Assembly (NCBI GenBank): GCA_041649635.1
Contig: JBAZMV010000001.1
Span: 124,001-188,000 of the forward strand
Origin: Dehalococcoidia bacterium
GTDB taxonomy: Bacteria > Chloroflexota > Dehalococcoidia > E44-bin15
Reading direction: 5' to 3'
Length of the DNA: 64,000 bases
A program made the translations under genes and the position numbers. The notes beneath the pieces are model-generated. The model was not told where the DNA came from. It saw nothing but the letters and a program-made list of their open reading frames with translations, and did not search any database. This document shows, one piece after another, positions 25,749 to 33,728 of this stretch. The number at the start of each line of letters is the position of its first letter. Position 1 is the stretch's first letter.

Positions 25749-26950
25749 GCTTTAAAGTAACCAACCGCTGCAGCGACACGTCCGCGCGCGCCGGAATGCT
25801 ATCGACGGCGCACGGCGATGTGCCGACCCCGGCCTTCGCGCCGGTGGCCACACAGGCATCGGTCAAAGCCCTCAACCCGGAGACGGTCGCCGAGCTCGGC
25901 GCCAAGATACTGCTGTCGAACATGTATCACCTATATCTGCGCCCGGGTGTCGGCGTTATCGAAAAGTTTGGCGGCCTGCACCGCTTCATGAACTGGCCGG
26001 GGCCGATCCTCACCGACAGCGGCGGCTATCAGGTGTTCAGCCTCTCGCACCTGCGGAAGGTGAACGACGACGGAGTCACCTTCCGCTCTCACCTCGATGG
26101 AAGCGAGCACTTCATCTCCCCCGAGCTGGCGACGCAGTATCAGGAATCAATAGGAGCCGATATCATCATGGCCTTCGATGAGTGCCCACCGTACACGGAA
26201 AAACGCGGCGAAGTGGAGGAGGCGGTAATTCGCACCAGCCTGTGGGCGGAACGGTGTCTGCGGGCTAAAAATAGAGCGGATCAGGCCATGTATGGCATCG
26301 TCCAGGGAGGCGGATTTGCCGATCTGCGCCGACAGTCGGCGGAGGCAATCACGGCGTTGGATTTCGACGGCTACGCCCTCGGCGGGCTGAGCCTGGGAGA
26401 GCCCAAGGAAATCACCGATGCGATGTTAGAGGCAACCGTGGCGCTGCTGCCAGACGACAAGGTGCGCTACCTCATGGGCGTAGGCTCGCCGGAGGACCTG
26501 CTGAACGGGATCGCGCACGGCATCGACCTATTCGACTGCGCACTGCCGACACGCATCGCCAGGAATGGCGGCTTCTTCACAAAATACGGGCGCAAGATCA
26601 TCCGCAACGCGAAATACAGCGACATGAACGCCCCCCTCGATTATGAGTGCAATTGCTACACCTGCCGCAACTTCTCCGCCGCCTACCTGCACCACCTCTT
26701 CCGCTGCAAGGAGCTGCTGGCCTACAGCCTTGCGACGATACACAACCTGCATTTCATATTAAAGCTGGTGTCCGACGCGAGGCAGAGCATAATCGACGGA
26801 ACATTCAAGGAATTCAAAGAGGCGTTCCTCAGCACATACGAACCGACCGACGAGACGGTGCGGCTCTCGCAGATGGAGAAGGGCAGGGCGCGTCAGCGGG
26901 CCAAGTTCAGCGAGAACCCGTCACCACGCAACGAAGACAACGTCGATTAA
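25745..26950 (+). CDS. tgt: Queuine/preQ1 tRNA-ribosyltransferase
   Basis: 401 residues, GTG start overlapping the previous stop (GTGA). It exchanges guanine 34 of tRNAs with GUN anticodons for preQ1. Key features are LTDSGGYQVFSL (catalytic Asp region), GIVQGG, GGLSLGEP, DCALPTRIARNG (nucleophile Asp loop) and the zinc site CNCYTC...H near residue 300. The C-terminal ~40 residues are slightly longer than usual. Partner enzyme QueH is encoded at 34616, so the cell makes queuosine. Confidence 0.96.
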   Translation: MSFKVTNRCSDTSARAGMLSTAHGDVPTPAFAPVATQASVKALNPETVAELGAKILLSNMYHLYLRPGVGVIEKFGGLHRFMNWPGPILTDSGGYQVFSLSHLRKVNDDGVTFRSHLDGSEHFISPELATQYQESIGADIIMAFDECPPYTEKRGEVEEAVIRTSLWAERCLRAKNRADQAMYGIVQGGGFADLRRQSAEAITALDFDGYALGGLSLGEPKEITDAMLEATVALLPDDKVRYLMGVGSPEDLLNGIAHGIDLFDCALPTRIARNGGFFTKYGRKIIRNAKYSDMNAPLDYECNCYTCRNFSAAYLHHLFRCKELLAYSLATIHNLHFILKLVSDARQSIIDGTFKEFKEAFLSTYEPTDETVRLSQMEKGRARQRAKFSENPSPRNEDNVD

Positions 26951-27108
26951 AGGGCGGGTCTCGACCCGCCGATAAAAAAGGTGGGCACAGCCCACCCTAC
27001 ATCACCAGAGCAAATCCCCCTTAATCCCCCTTTGCGAAGGGGGGATTCGTCATTCCGGCGAAGGCCGAAATCCACCGTAGGGGCGAACCCATGTGTTCGC
27101 CCTTCCTC
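26951..27108. repeat. Cluster of five short repeats between tgt and fdhD
   Basis: In order: hairpin GGCGGGT/ACCCGCC (26953-26970), GTGGGC/GCCCACCCTAC (26981-27000), AATCCCCC/GGGGGGATT (27023-27047), GTCATTCCGGCG...CCGAAATCCACC (27049-27076), and a GTAGGGGC palindrome with core CCATGT (27078-27102). No coding sequence. tgt and fdhD are convergent here. Confidence 0.8.
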
Positions 27109-27807
27109 TCACCGCGAACCCGTCACGATACGATCAGGATGCGAGTATATGTTGAACTGGCGGCCCCGCACGAAACCGACCAGCGTTACGCCATAATCGA
27201 CGGCCTCTTTAACAGCCAGCGTCGTCGGCGCAGCGATTGTAACCACTATCGGAAATCCAGCCCTGACCTCTTTTTTCATCGCCGATATCGTCTGGCGACA
27301 GGAGGTCACGATAACGCAATCGGACATATCATATCCGTTCCTTACCGCGATGCCGATAGCTTTATCGATAGCGCAGTGCCTGCTTATATCCTCAACGAAG
27401 AACATGATATCGCCGTGAACTATGCCGACGATGTGCGTGCCGCCGGTCTTAATGTGCAGAGGACAGCTTTTATTCAGTTCCTCGGCCCACGCAAAGATCT
27501 GACTGTCGATAACCTTCAAATCAGAATCGGCGACAGACGGCTTGCGAACTCTTGATTTGCATTTGCGCGTTACCGATATAGTTGCGCCATCGACCGTAAC
27601 ATCAATATCGGACGGCGATGCAATGCCCTCGTCGAACAGGTAGCCCAGGGCCAGCTCCTCCAGATGCTCGGCGAGGCAGGTCAGATGACGATGCGTCCTG
27701 CCGTCGATCTTAATAACGACCTCGGACTCGCGGATCACGAAGTCCGACTGCGAAACTTTCTCGCCGTTAACAACCTTTATGATTTTCAGCTTATCGCAAT
27801 GCATCAT
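27109..27807 (-). CDS. fdhD: FdhD-like sulfurtransferase, missing the CxxC motif
   Basis: 232 residues from the ATG at 27807 (GGTGAGG upstream). FdhD moves sulfur from IscS to the molybdenum/tungsten bis-MGD cofactor of formate dehydrogenase. Conserved parts are HLEELALGYLFDEGI, HIKTGGTH, FVEDISRHCAIDKAIG, IAAPTTLAVKEA and TLVGFVRGRQFNIY. The usual redox loop CGxCG is absent: the corresponding stretch reads TRKCKSRVRKPS with a single Cys. The conserved SGRxS region is SCRQT. No formate dehydrogenase gene is in the window. It could be a divergent, still functional form or a repurposed one. The ribosome site lies within a CCTCACCC repeat. Confidence 0.85.
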   Translation of the reverse strand: MMHCDKLKIIKVVNGEKVSQSDFVIRESEVVIKIDGRTHRHLTCLAEHLEELALGYLFDEGIASPSDIDVTVDGATISVTRKCKSRVRKPSVADSDLKVIDSQIFAWAEELNKSCPLHIKTGGTHIVGIVHGDIMFFVEDISRHCAIDKAIGIAVRNGYDMSDCVIVTSCRQTISAMKKEVRAGFPIVVTIAAPTTLAVKEAVDYGVTLVGFVRGRQFNIYSHPDRIVTGSR

Positions 27808-28239
27808 CGCCCTCACCCTGGTCCCTCTCCCCTGCGGAGGGAGAGGGTATGCAACGGTGGGTTACACTACCGTTTAACCCACCCTACGGCTGACCTCTGT
27901 TAGGATTTAACGATTTTCGTAGGGGCGAAAAATTTTTCGCCCCTACATCGTCGGTTCTCCCTTGTCTCAATTTTATACAAAGAGGTGTCCTTCCGCGGAA
28001 GGACCGGTCCTTCCATGATGTTAAGATGTATGGAAGGATAGGGGTGTCCCCTAACTTTTAAATATTCCCTTCCAATCCGGAATCCTTCTAAATAGCACCT
28101 ATTATGGAAGGGCCATGATTGGGGGATTATAGGGGGTTGATTACCCTCAACCATGGTTCCCCCTCTAACACAACTGCCGATGATTATAAACCATCGGCAG
28201 TCTTCATACCAAATATGCGGTTGATATATCGTTTAAACT
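27808..28239. other. Gene-free, repeat-rich interval
   Basis: It holds CCCTCTCC/GGAGAGGG (27823-27847), a GGTGGGTTA/TAACCCACC element (27857-27886), the perfect palindrome at 27919-27946, a GTCCTTCC/GGAAGGAC palindrome near 27988, and a copy of the GGGGGATTATAGGGGGTTGA repeat (28121-28150). ACTGCCGATG and CATCGGCAGT (28169-28200) form a hairpin ~40 bases beyond the mutase stop and may terminate that operon. No gene found. Confidence 0.7.
27919..27946. repeat. GTAGGGGC-family perfect 28-bp palindrome, core GAAAAATTTTTC
   Basis: The arms are exactly complementary over 14 bases. Compare the cores at 15973 and 32463. Confidence 0.95.
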
Positions 28240-28629
28240 CTAATTCACCGCGCCGTTAAGGAATTTCACTATGTCGCTCGAAGGGGTTCCAGGGCCGAAC
28301 ACAGCATTGACCCCGACCTTCTTTAACGCAGGGACATCCTCATCCGGGATGATGCCGCCGGCCACTACGACCACCTTGAGGCCCTTGGCTTTGAGCTTCT
28401 CCATCACAGTGGGGAAAACCTCAAGGTGCGCCCCGGACAGGATGCTCAGTCCAACAACGTCCACGTCCTCCTGAAGGGCGGACTCCGCTATCATATCCGG
28501 CGTCTGGCGCAGGCCGCTGTAGATGACCTCCATGCCGGCGTCGCGCAGGGCGCGCACCACAAACTTGGCGCCGCGGTCATGTCCGTCGAGTCCGGGTTTA
28601 GCAACTAATACTTTTATCGTCTTCGCCAT
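28240..28629 (-). CDS. mcmB: Methylmalonyl-CoA mutase, cobalamin-binding subunit
   Basis: 129 residues from the ATG at 28629, with GGAAAGGTG 6 bases upstream. It is a free-standing B12 domain: KPGLDGHDRGAKF is the DxHxxG motif whose His replaces the lower ligand of cobalamin, LSILSGAH and VVAGGIIPDEDV bind the nucleotide tail. Together with the large subunit at 29082 it forms a split mutase interconverting succinyl-CoA and methylmalonyl-CoA. Third gene of a leftward operon. Confidence 0.95.
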   Translation of the reverse strand: MAKTIKVLVAKPGLDGHDRGAKFVVRALRDAGMEVIYSGLRQTPDMIAESALQEDVDVVGLSILSGAHLEVFPTVMEKLKAKGLKVVVVAGGIIPDEDVPALKKVGVNAVFGPGTPSSDIVKFLNGAVN

Positions 28630-28646
28630 ACAGATCACCTTTCCTT

Positions 28647-29048
28647 CTACTTTATCTTCTGCACCAGCTCCAGGAGCACGCCCTTGGTCGCCTTGGGATG
28701 TATGAACGCTATCATGCCGGCCATTCCCTTGCGCGGCTTCTTGTCGATGAGCGCCACGCCATTGGCCTCGAGGGCCGCGAGTTCCTGTTCGAGATTCTCA
28801 ACCTCGAATGCTATGTGGTGTATGCCGTCGCCCTTGGTCTCCACGAACTTGGCGATGCCGGTATCCGGCTTCACCGGCTCAACGAACTCGATGTGCACGC
28901 CGCCGATGTTAACCGCGGCCGCCTTCACGCCCTGGTCCGGTATCTCCTCCTCGTGTTCGCTCTTTACGCCGAACACGTCGCCCCAGACCTTAAGGACATC
29001 GTCGATGCTCTTCACCGCTATCGCTATATGATCAATCTTCTTAAGCAT
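28647..29048 (-). CDS. mce: Methylmalonyl-CoA epimerase
   Basis: 133 residues, a two-module glyoxalase/VOC fold. KIDHIAIAVKSID supplies the first metal His, GVHIEFVEP and GIHHIAFEVENLE further ligands, and GVLLELVQ the final Glu. It interconverts the R and S forms of methylmalonyl-CoA. Between the two mutase subunits in the operon, gaps of 17 and 33 bases. Confidence 0.95.
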   Translation of the reverse strand: MLKKIDHIAIAVKSIDDVLKVWGDVFGVKSEHEEEIPDQGVKAAAVNIGGVHIEFVEPVKPDTGIAKFVETKGDGIHHIAFEVENLEQELAALEANGVALIDKKPRKGMAGMIAFIHPKATKGVLLELVQKIK

Positions 29049-29081
29049 TTCTTCCTCCTGTTTTCTTCCGACCTATCACAA

Positions 29082-30734
29082 CTAGAACGCGGAGAACTCG
29101 CGCTGTTCGCCGAAGACGCCGCGCAGCACATCGCATATCTCGCCGATGGAGGCGTAAGCGGCCGTGCACTCGATTATGGCCGGCATCGTGTTCTCTGTGC
29201 CCTTAGCCACGTTCTTCAGGTTTTCTAGCGCCTTCTGCACCGCCGCGTTATCCCTCTCCTTCTTGACCTTCTGCAAACGTTCAACCTGCTTCTTGGCCAC
29301 CGCGGGATCGACGCGCAGAAGAGGAAGCTTAGCGTAGCTCGACTGGAATTTGTTCACGCCGACGATGACCCTCTCGACACTCTCCACGGATTTCTGATAG
29401 CGGTAGGCGCTGTCGCTGATCTCGCGCTGCTGGAATCCCTGCTCGATGGCTGTAAGAGCGCCGCCCATCTTATCTATCTTCTCGATGTATTCCTTAGCCT
29501 CGGCCTCAAGCGTATCGGTCAATTTTTCGACGTAGTATGAACCGGCCAGCGGGTCGATGGTGTCCCCGACGCCGTTCTCATAGGCAAGTATCTGCTGCGT
29601 GCGCAGCGCTATGGTCACCGCGTCCTCGCTCGGCGTGGCGTAGGCCTCGTCGCGGGAGTTGGTGTGCAGCGACTGCGTGCCGCCGAGCACCGCGGCCAGC
29701 GCCTGCATCGCGGTCCTGATGATATTGTTATCCGGCTGCTGCGCCGTGAGCGTGGAGCCGCCCGTCTGCGTGTGGAAGCGCAGCATGCACGAGCGCATAT
29801 CCTTGGCCTTGAAGCGCTCCTTCATTATGGTGGCCCAGAGCCTGCGCGCGGCGCGGAACTTGGCCACCTCTTCGAACAGGTTGTTGTGGGACGCGAAGAA
29901 GAACGATAGCCTTCCCGCGAATTTGTCAACATCCATGCCGGCATCGATGGCCGCCTGAACGTAAGCGATGCCGTCGGCCAGCGTGAACGCCAACTCCTGC
30001 GCCGCCGTCGAACCGGCCTCCCTGATGTGGTAGCCGCTGATGCTTATCGTGTTCCACTTGGGAACGCTCTCTCCGCAATATTTGAATATGTCTGTGATGA
30101 GCCGCATGGACGGACGCGGCGGGAAGATGTAGGTGCCGCGCGCTATGTACTCTTTCAAGACATCGTTCTGAATCGTGCCATCGAGCTTGGACGGATCGAC
30201 GCCCTGCTTCTTGGCCAGCGTCACGTACATGGCCAGTAGCACTGCGGCAGAGGAGTTGATTGTCATGGAGACGCTGACCTTGTCCAGCGGTATCTCCTTG
30301 AACAGTATCTCCATATCAGCCAGGCTGTCTATGGCAACGCCCACCTTGCCGATCTCGCCCTGCGCCAGCTCGTGGTCGGAATCGTATCCGATCTGTGTCG
30401 GCAGGTCGAAGGCTATGCTCAGGCCCGTCTGGCCCTGCTGCAGCAGGTAGCGGTAGCGCTTGTTGGACTCCTCGGCATCGGCGAATCCGGCATATTGCCT
30501 CATGGTCCAGAACCTGCCGCGGTACATTGTAGGCTGAACACCCCTTGTAAAAGGAAACTCGCCGGGATAGCCTACTTTTTCGTTATAGCTCCATCCGGCG
30601 AGGTCATCTGGGGTGTACAGCGCTTCTATCTCGGTCCCTGAAGTATACTCGAATTTCTTTAATCGTTCGGGATTCTTCTGAAGGACCTTATCGAGCGTGG
30701 TGCTCTTCCATTCCTTCTTGTCTTTACTTGGCAT
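29082..30734 (-). CDS. mcmA: Methylmalonyl-CoA mutase, large (catalytic) subunit
   Basis: 550 residues. The TIM-barrel domain begins FPFTRGVQPTMYRGRFWTMRQYAGF and continues TGLSIAFDLPTQIGYDSDH and SMTINSSAAVLLAMYV, with the family pattern FHTQTGGSTLTAQQPDNNIIRT. It ends before any B12 domain; that is supplied by the separate gene at 28240. GAGGAGG precedes the ATG. First gene of mcmA-mce-mcmB, read from the promoter at 30783-30810 through a leader hairpin. Role: propionyl-CoA/succinyl-CoA metabolism. Confidence 0.97.
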   Translation of the reverse strand: MPSKDKKEWKSTTLDKVLQKNPERLKKFEYTSGTEIEALYTPDDLAGWSYNEKVGYPGEFPFTRGVQPTMYRGRFWTMRQYAGFADAEESNKRYRYLLQQGQTGLSIAFDLPTQIGYDSDHELAQGEIGKVGVAIDSLADMEILFKEIPLDKVSVSMTINSSAAVLLAMYVTLAKKQGVDPSKLDGTIQNDVLKEYIARGTYIFPPRPSMRLITDIFKYCGESVPKWNTISISGYHIREAGSTAAQELAFTLADGIAYVQAAIDAGMDVDKFAGRLSFFFASHNNLFEEVAKFRAARRLWATIMKERFKAKDMRSCMLRFHTQTGGSTLTAQQPDNNIIRTAMQALAAVLGGTQSLHTNSRDEAYATPSEDAVTIALRTQQILAYENGVGDTIDPLAGSYYVEKLTDTLEAEAKEYIEKIDKMGGALTAIEQGFQQREISDSAYRYQKSVESVERVIVGVNKFQSSYAKLPLLRVDPAVAKKQVERLQKVKKERDNAAVQKALENLKNVAKGTENTMPAIIECTAAYASIGEICDVLRGVFGEQREFSAF

Positions 30735-30753
30735 AATACCTCCTCAAGGTGTT

Positions 30754-30775
30754 AAAAAAAGCGGCTGTCAACCGC
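30754..30775 (-). promoter_or_regulatory. Hairpin plus T-run in the mcm leader
   Basis: On the minus strand GCGG-TTGACAG-CCGC is followed by seven Ts, ending ~20 bases before the mcmA start. It looks like a terminator but lies at the very start of the predicted transcript, so it may be an attenuator, a 5' protective hairpin, or a terminator for antisense reading. Confidence 0.45.
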
Positions 30776-30782
30776 CTCAGAG

Positions 30783-30810
30783 TTTATCGTATTTCACTGC
30801 ATTGTGTCAA
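30783..30810 (-). promoter_or_regulatory. Promoter of the mcm operon
   Basis: On the minus strand TTGACA (30810-30805), 16 bases and GATAAA (30788-30783). Confidence 0.5.
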
Positions 30811-31190
30811 TGTGGCGCTCGTAATGACCGCCCACCACCGCGACGGAAAAATGACGACAGAATTTTTCTTTATATACTCGTTTCTCTTTCAAAGAAAATA
30901 TACGGATAACAATCTAATCAGCATTTAAAGATAAATCTGAAATTTATAATAAATGCTACTCTAATATATTAAATTAATAGCTAAATAAGATATTTATATA
31001 AGGCATTAATGTGTTGACAATAATAGAAAAATGTGCTATCATAAAAACTCTTAAGGGTAAGTATTGTGAAATATCCAGAGGATTTAAACAAGGAGGTGCA
31101 TTAAAAGAGGCATAAATTAGGCTTATAGTATTGATGTGTAAGCTAACATTCCATCTCGCAAAACGTCTCTAGTATTAATGGGAGGAAATA
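30811..31190. other. AT-rich divergent intergenic region
   Basis: It contains the rightward promoter at 31014 and a strong ribosome-site sequence AAGGAGGTG at 31090 followed only by GTG CAT TAA or an ATG-less frame. No gene recognised. Composition changes sharply to AT-rich relative to the mcm genes. Confidence 0.6.
31014..31042 (+). promoter_or_regulatory. Strong sigma-70-type promoter of secreted protease operon
   Basis: TTGACA (31014-31019), a 17-base spacer and TATCAT (31037-31042). The leader to the ATG at 31191 is ~140 bases. Confidence 0.75.
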
Positions 31191-31781
31191 ATGAAGTTCA
31201 GGAGAATAAAAGAATCGATATCACTGAGAGCAGTAGTGGCTGCAGGAGTATCTGCGTTATTAACATTGACTATTCTGACTAGCATAGCTACACCCGCCAG
31301 CGCCTATGTATTGAGTGGAGTCCGCTATGATCCCAACTCTATTAATCCAATCGAATACAAGTTCTATTCAGTCGATTTGCTCTATATATTGGCATTCCGT
31401 AATGCCGAAGCTGTATGGGATGCGACTTCGGCACCAGGGTATTTCTCCGAGAAATCATTGTCATTAGACCCTGAAATTGAAGTTAGAAACGCTGATTTTG
31501 GAACGGGCTTTTGGGCAATAACTGAGGGCACTGATACCAATAGAGATCGTTTATGGGACGGTAATGAAGTCCGTATCTACTTTAATTCAAACGCAAATGA
31601 AATGGGTTCATTAACTGCCTATCAAAAAATGGTTGTGGCAGAACACGAATTAGGTCACGCATACGGCCACGCGGAAAATAATAACCAAGGTTGTGTTCTG
31701 ATGCGTCAGGGATGGGACAAATTCACCTGCGGAACAATGCCTACTGCTGATGATATTGCTGGTGTTGATGCTATTTACTAA
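31191..31781 (+). CDS. Secreted matrixin-like zinc metalloprotease
   Basis: 196 residues. A signal peptide ends around PASA (residues ~25-38). The zinc site is EHELGHAYGHAENN: HExxHxxG fits metzincins, but the residue three after Gly, normally His or Asp, is Glu, and a His directly follows Gly. VLM is a candidate Met-turn. GGAGGAAATA is the ribosome site. The gene is AT-richer than its neighbours. Probable role: degradation of extracellular protein. It is followed after 17 bases by another exported protein. Confidence 0.75.
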   Translation: MKFRRIKESISLRAVVAAGVSALLTLTILTSIATPASAYVLSGVRYDPNSINPIEYKFYSVDLLYILAFRNAEAVWDATSAPGYFSEKSLSLDPEIEVRNADFGTGFWAITEGTDTNRDRLWDGNEVRIYFNSNANEMGSLTAYQKMVVAEHELGHAYGHAENNNQGCVLMRQGWDKFTCGTMPTADDIAGVDAIY

Positions 31782-31798
31782 GCGAATAAGGAGGAACT

Positions 31799-32431
31799 AT
31801 GAAAAAGAAAAGAATAATTTACCCAGTAATAGCTGCCATGTTTGCGTCACTGCTAGTAATGACAGTCTGGTTCGCAATCCCTAGCGATGAACCAAGAGCT
31901 ATAACATTTACAAACGTCGATTTTTACGTGCATTCATCGGTGGAAGAACTTACAGCTTTTTCAGATACAGTAGTTATAGGTTCGGTAAAAGGTGTCGTAG
32001 GTCACGAGATCAACAATGGCGCAAATACTGATGAAGAATACGGCGCGTCAGAAAACCAAATACAGGGATTGGCAATGGTTTATTATGAGATAGACGTAAC
32101 AAAGACACTGAAAGGTAAAACAGAGGAGACTATTATTGTAGCTGGTTTAGATACAGGTCAATCCATTTGTGATCAAGTGACGCCGTTGCTTGCCGGTGAA
32201 GAGGTTCTTCTATTCCTCAAGGAGAGGACTGAAGGAGAAGCCCCGGGACTTAAGCAATATGAGCATTGCTACTGGATTGTAAGTCTTGATAACGGCGTGT
32301 TTGATGTACTGGATGATACCGTACAGCCAAGATACGCACAGGCATTTGTGGAACCGAATGCAGACGGGACATTTACAGCACCGACTTACAACCTGACAGA
32401 AGTGTGTGAAAAGATACAATCAGTAAATTAA
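31799..32431 (+). CDS. Membrane-anchored exported protein of unknown function
   Basis: 210 residues. KKKR and one hydrophobic segment (IIYPVIAAMFASLLVMTVWF) act as signal or anchor with no lipobox Cys. The exported part begins HSSVEELTAFSDTVVIGSVKGV, a pattern seen in many small exported proteins of Gram-positive bacteria, and contains the pair CDQ...EHC. AAGGAGG lies before the ATG. Co-transcribed with the metalloprotease, it may assist or inhibit it (inference only). Confidence 0.65.
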   Translation: MKKKRIIYPVIAAMFASLLVMTVWFAIPSDEPRAITFTNVDFYVHSSVEELTAFSDTVVIGSVKGVVGHEINNGANTDEEYGASENQIQGLAMVYYEIDVTKTLKGKTEETIIVAGLDTGQSICDQVTPLLAGEEVLLFLKERTEGEAPGLKQYEHCYWIVSLDNGVFDVLDDTVQPRYAQAFVEPNADGTFTAPTYNLTEVCEKIQSVN

Positions 32432-32462
32432 CAATATATACCTCCCCTCTATGACCCATCTC

Positions 32463-32490
32463 GTAGGGGCGACCGGCCGGTCGCCCCTAC
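32463..32490. repeat. GTAGGGGC-family perfect 28-bp palindrome, core GACCGGCCGGTC
   Basis: Arms of 14 bases are exactly complementary. It sits ~40 bases upstream of the ruvB promoter. Confidence 0.95.
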
Positions 32491-32532
32491 ATTTTTGTCG
32501 ACGCGACAAACATCGCCACACCCATCCATCGT

Positions 32533-32561
32533 TTGATAAATACAACCCGACTTATTATAAT
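32533..32561 (+). promoter_or_regulatory. Promoter of ruvB, predicted leaderless
   Basis: TTGATA (32533-32538), 17 bases and a perfect TATAAT (32556-32561). The ATG at 32568 is only 6 bases after the -10 box, where transcription itself should begin, and no ribosome site exists. Confidence 0.7.
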
Positions 32562-32567
32562 GTGTCC

Positions 32568-33623
32568 ATGTCTGCGAAGGACAAGGACAACATCGAGCGC
32601 GTCGTCTCGGGCAAAGCCGAGGAAGAGGATCTGCCCATAGACTACACCCTGCGCCCCAAGCGCCTCCCCGAGTTCATCGGACAGGACAAGGTCAAAGACA
32701 ACCTCAAGATAGCCATAGACGCCGCGCAGGGCAGAAGCGAGGCCCTCGACCACATCCTGCTATACGGCCCTCCCGGTCTGGGTAAGACAACGCTGGCCAA
32801 CATCATCGCCGCCGAGATGCGGGTAAACATACGGACGACATCGGGCCCGGCGGTGGAGCGCCCCGGCGACATAGCCGCCATACTCACCGGACTGAAAGAG
32901 GGCGACGTACTTTTCATCGACGAGATACACCGCCTCAATCGCATCGTGGAAGAGAAGCTGTATCCCGCGATGGAGGACTACGCAATTGACATAATCGTAG
33001 GCAAGGGACCGGGCGCGCGCAACATACGCCTGAACCTGCCGCGATTCACCCTGATAGGCGCGACGACACGTTTCGCAATGCTCAGCGCCCCGATGCGCGA
33101 CCGCTTCGGCTCCGTGTACCGGCTCGATTTTTACGATGAGAATTCCATAGCGGCAATAATAAAGCGCGCCGCCAAAATATTGAAAGTTAAAGCAGACGAG
33201 GGCGGGATAAAAGAGATAGCCAGCCGCTCCCGCGGCACTCCACGCGTAGCTAATCGCCTGTTGCGGCGCGTGCGCGACTACGCCCAGGTCAAGGGCGACG
33301 GCACGATAACAAAGAAGCTGGCGCTCGAGGCGCTGGCCCGCCTTGAGATCGACAACCTGGGGCTGGACGAACTGGATCACCGCGTGCTGCGGACAATAAT
33401 CGAGAAGTACAACGGCGGCCCGGTGGGCCTCGATACCATCGCCGCATCGATAAGCGAGGAGGCCGATACCATAATGGACGTCTACGAGCCGTACCTGCTG
33501 CAGCTGGGCTTCCTGGACCGCACCCCCCGCGGCAGGGTGGCTACCCCCCACGCCTACGAGCACCTGGGGATTCCCTACAACCGGAAGGATAAACCGCCCC
33601 AGCTCGGCATGTTCGACAAGTAG
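32568..33623 (+). CDS. ruvB: Holliday-junction branch-migration helicase RuvB
   Basis: 351 residues. The AAA+ ATPase has Walker A GPPGLGKTTLAN, Walker B LFIDEIHRL, sensor TLIGATTRFAMLSAPMRDRFG and arginine finger region RSRGTPRVANRLL. The C-terminal winged helix ends TPRGRVATPHAYEHLG. I start at ATG 32568 because upstream residues from 32451 would come from the palindrome and the promoter. RuvB drives branch migration with RuvA; ruvA and ruvC are not in the window. Confidence 0.97.
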   Translation: MSAKDKDNIERVVSGKAEEEDLPIDYTLRPKRLPEFIGQDKVKDNLKIAIDAAQGRSEALDHILLYGPPGLGKTTLANIIAAEMRVNIRTTSGPAVERPGDIAAILTGLKEGDVLFIDEIHRLNRIVEEKLYPAMEDYAIDIIVGKGPGARNIRLNLPRFTLIGATTRFAMLSAPMRDRFGSVYRLDFYDENSIAAIIKRAAKILKVKADEGGIKEIASRSRGTPRVANRLLRRVRDYAQVKGDGTITKKLALEALARLEIDNLGLDELDHRVLRTIIEKYNGGPVGLDTIAASISEEADTIMDVYEPYLLQLGFLDRTPRGRVATPHAYEHLGIPYNRKDKPPQLGMFDK

Positions 33624-33639
33624 AGCGGTAAGCTGTCAT

Positions 33640-33700
33640 TCTGAGTCCATTCCATACTAAGACTCTCTGGAAGGACGAAGAATCTCGTAGTAACGACAGG
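33640..33700. repeat. GTCATTCTGAG...CGAAGAATCTC repeat
   Basis: A short interspersed element between ruvB and the next gene, resembling widespread GTCATTCTGAG/CGAAGAATCTC repeats. One copy only here. Confidence 0.5.
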
Positions 33701-33728
33701 TATCTCCCGAAACCGGGATATATGAATC

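Noticed and set aside
30811..31010. Cobalamin riboswitch before mcmA
   Set aside because: The B12-box pattern and the required stems could not be found on the minus strand.
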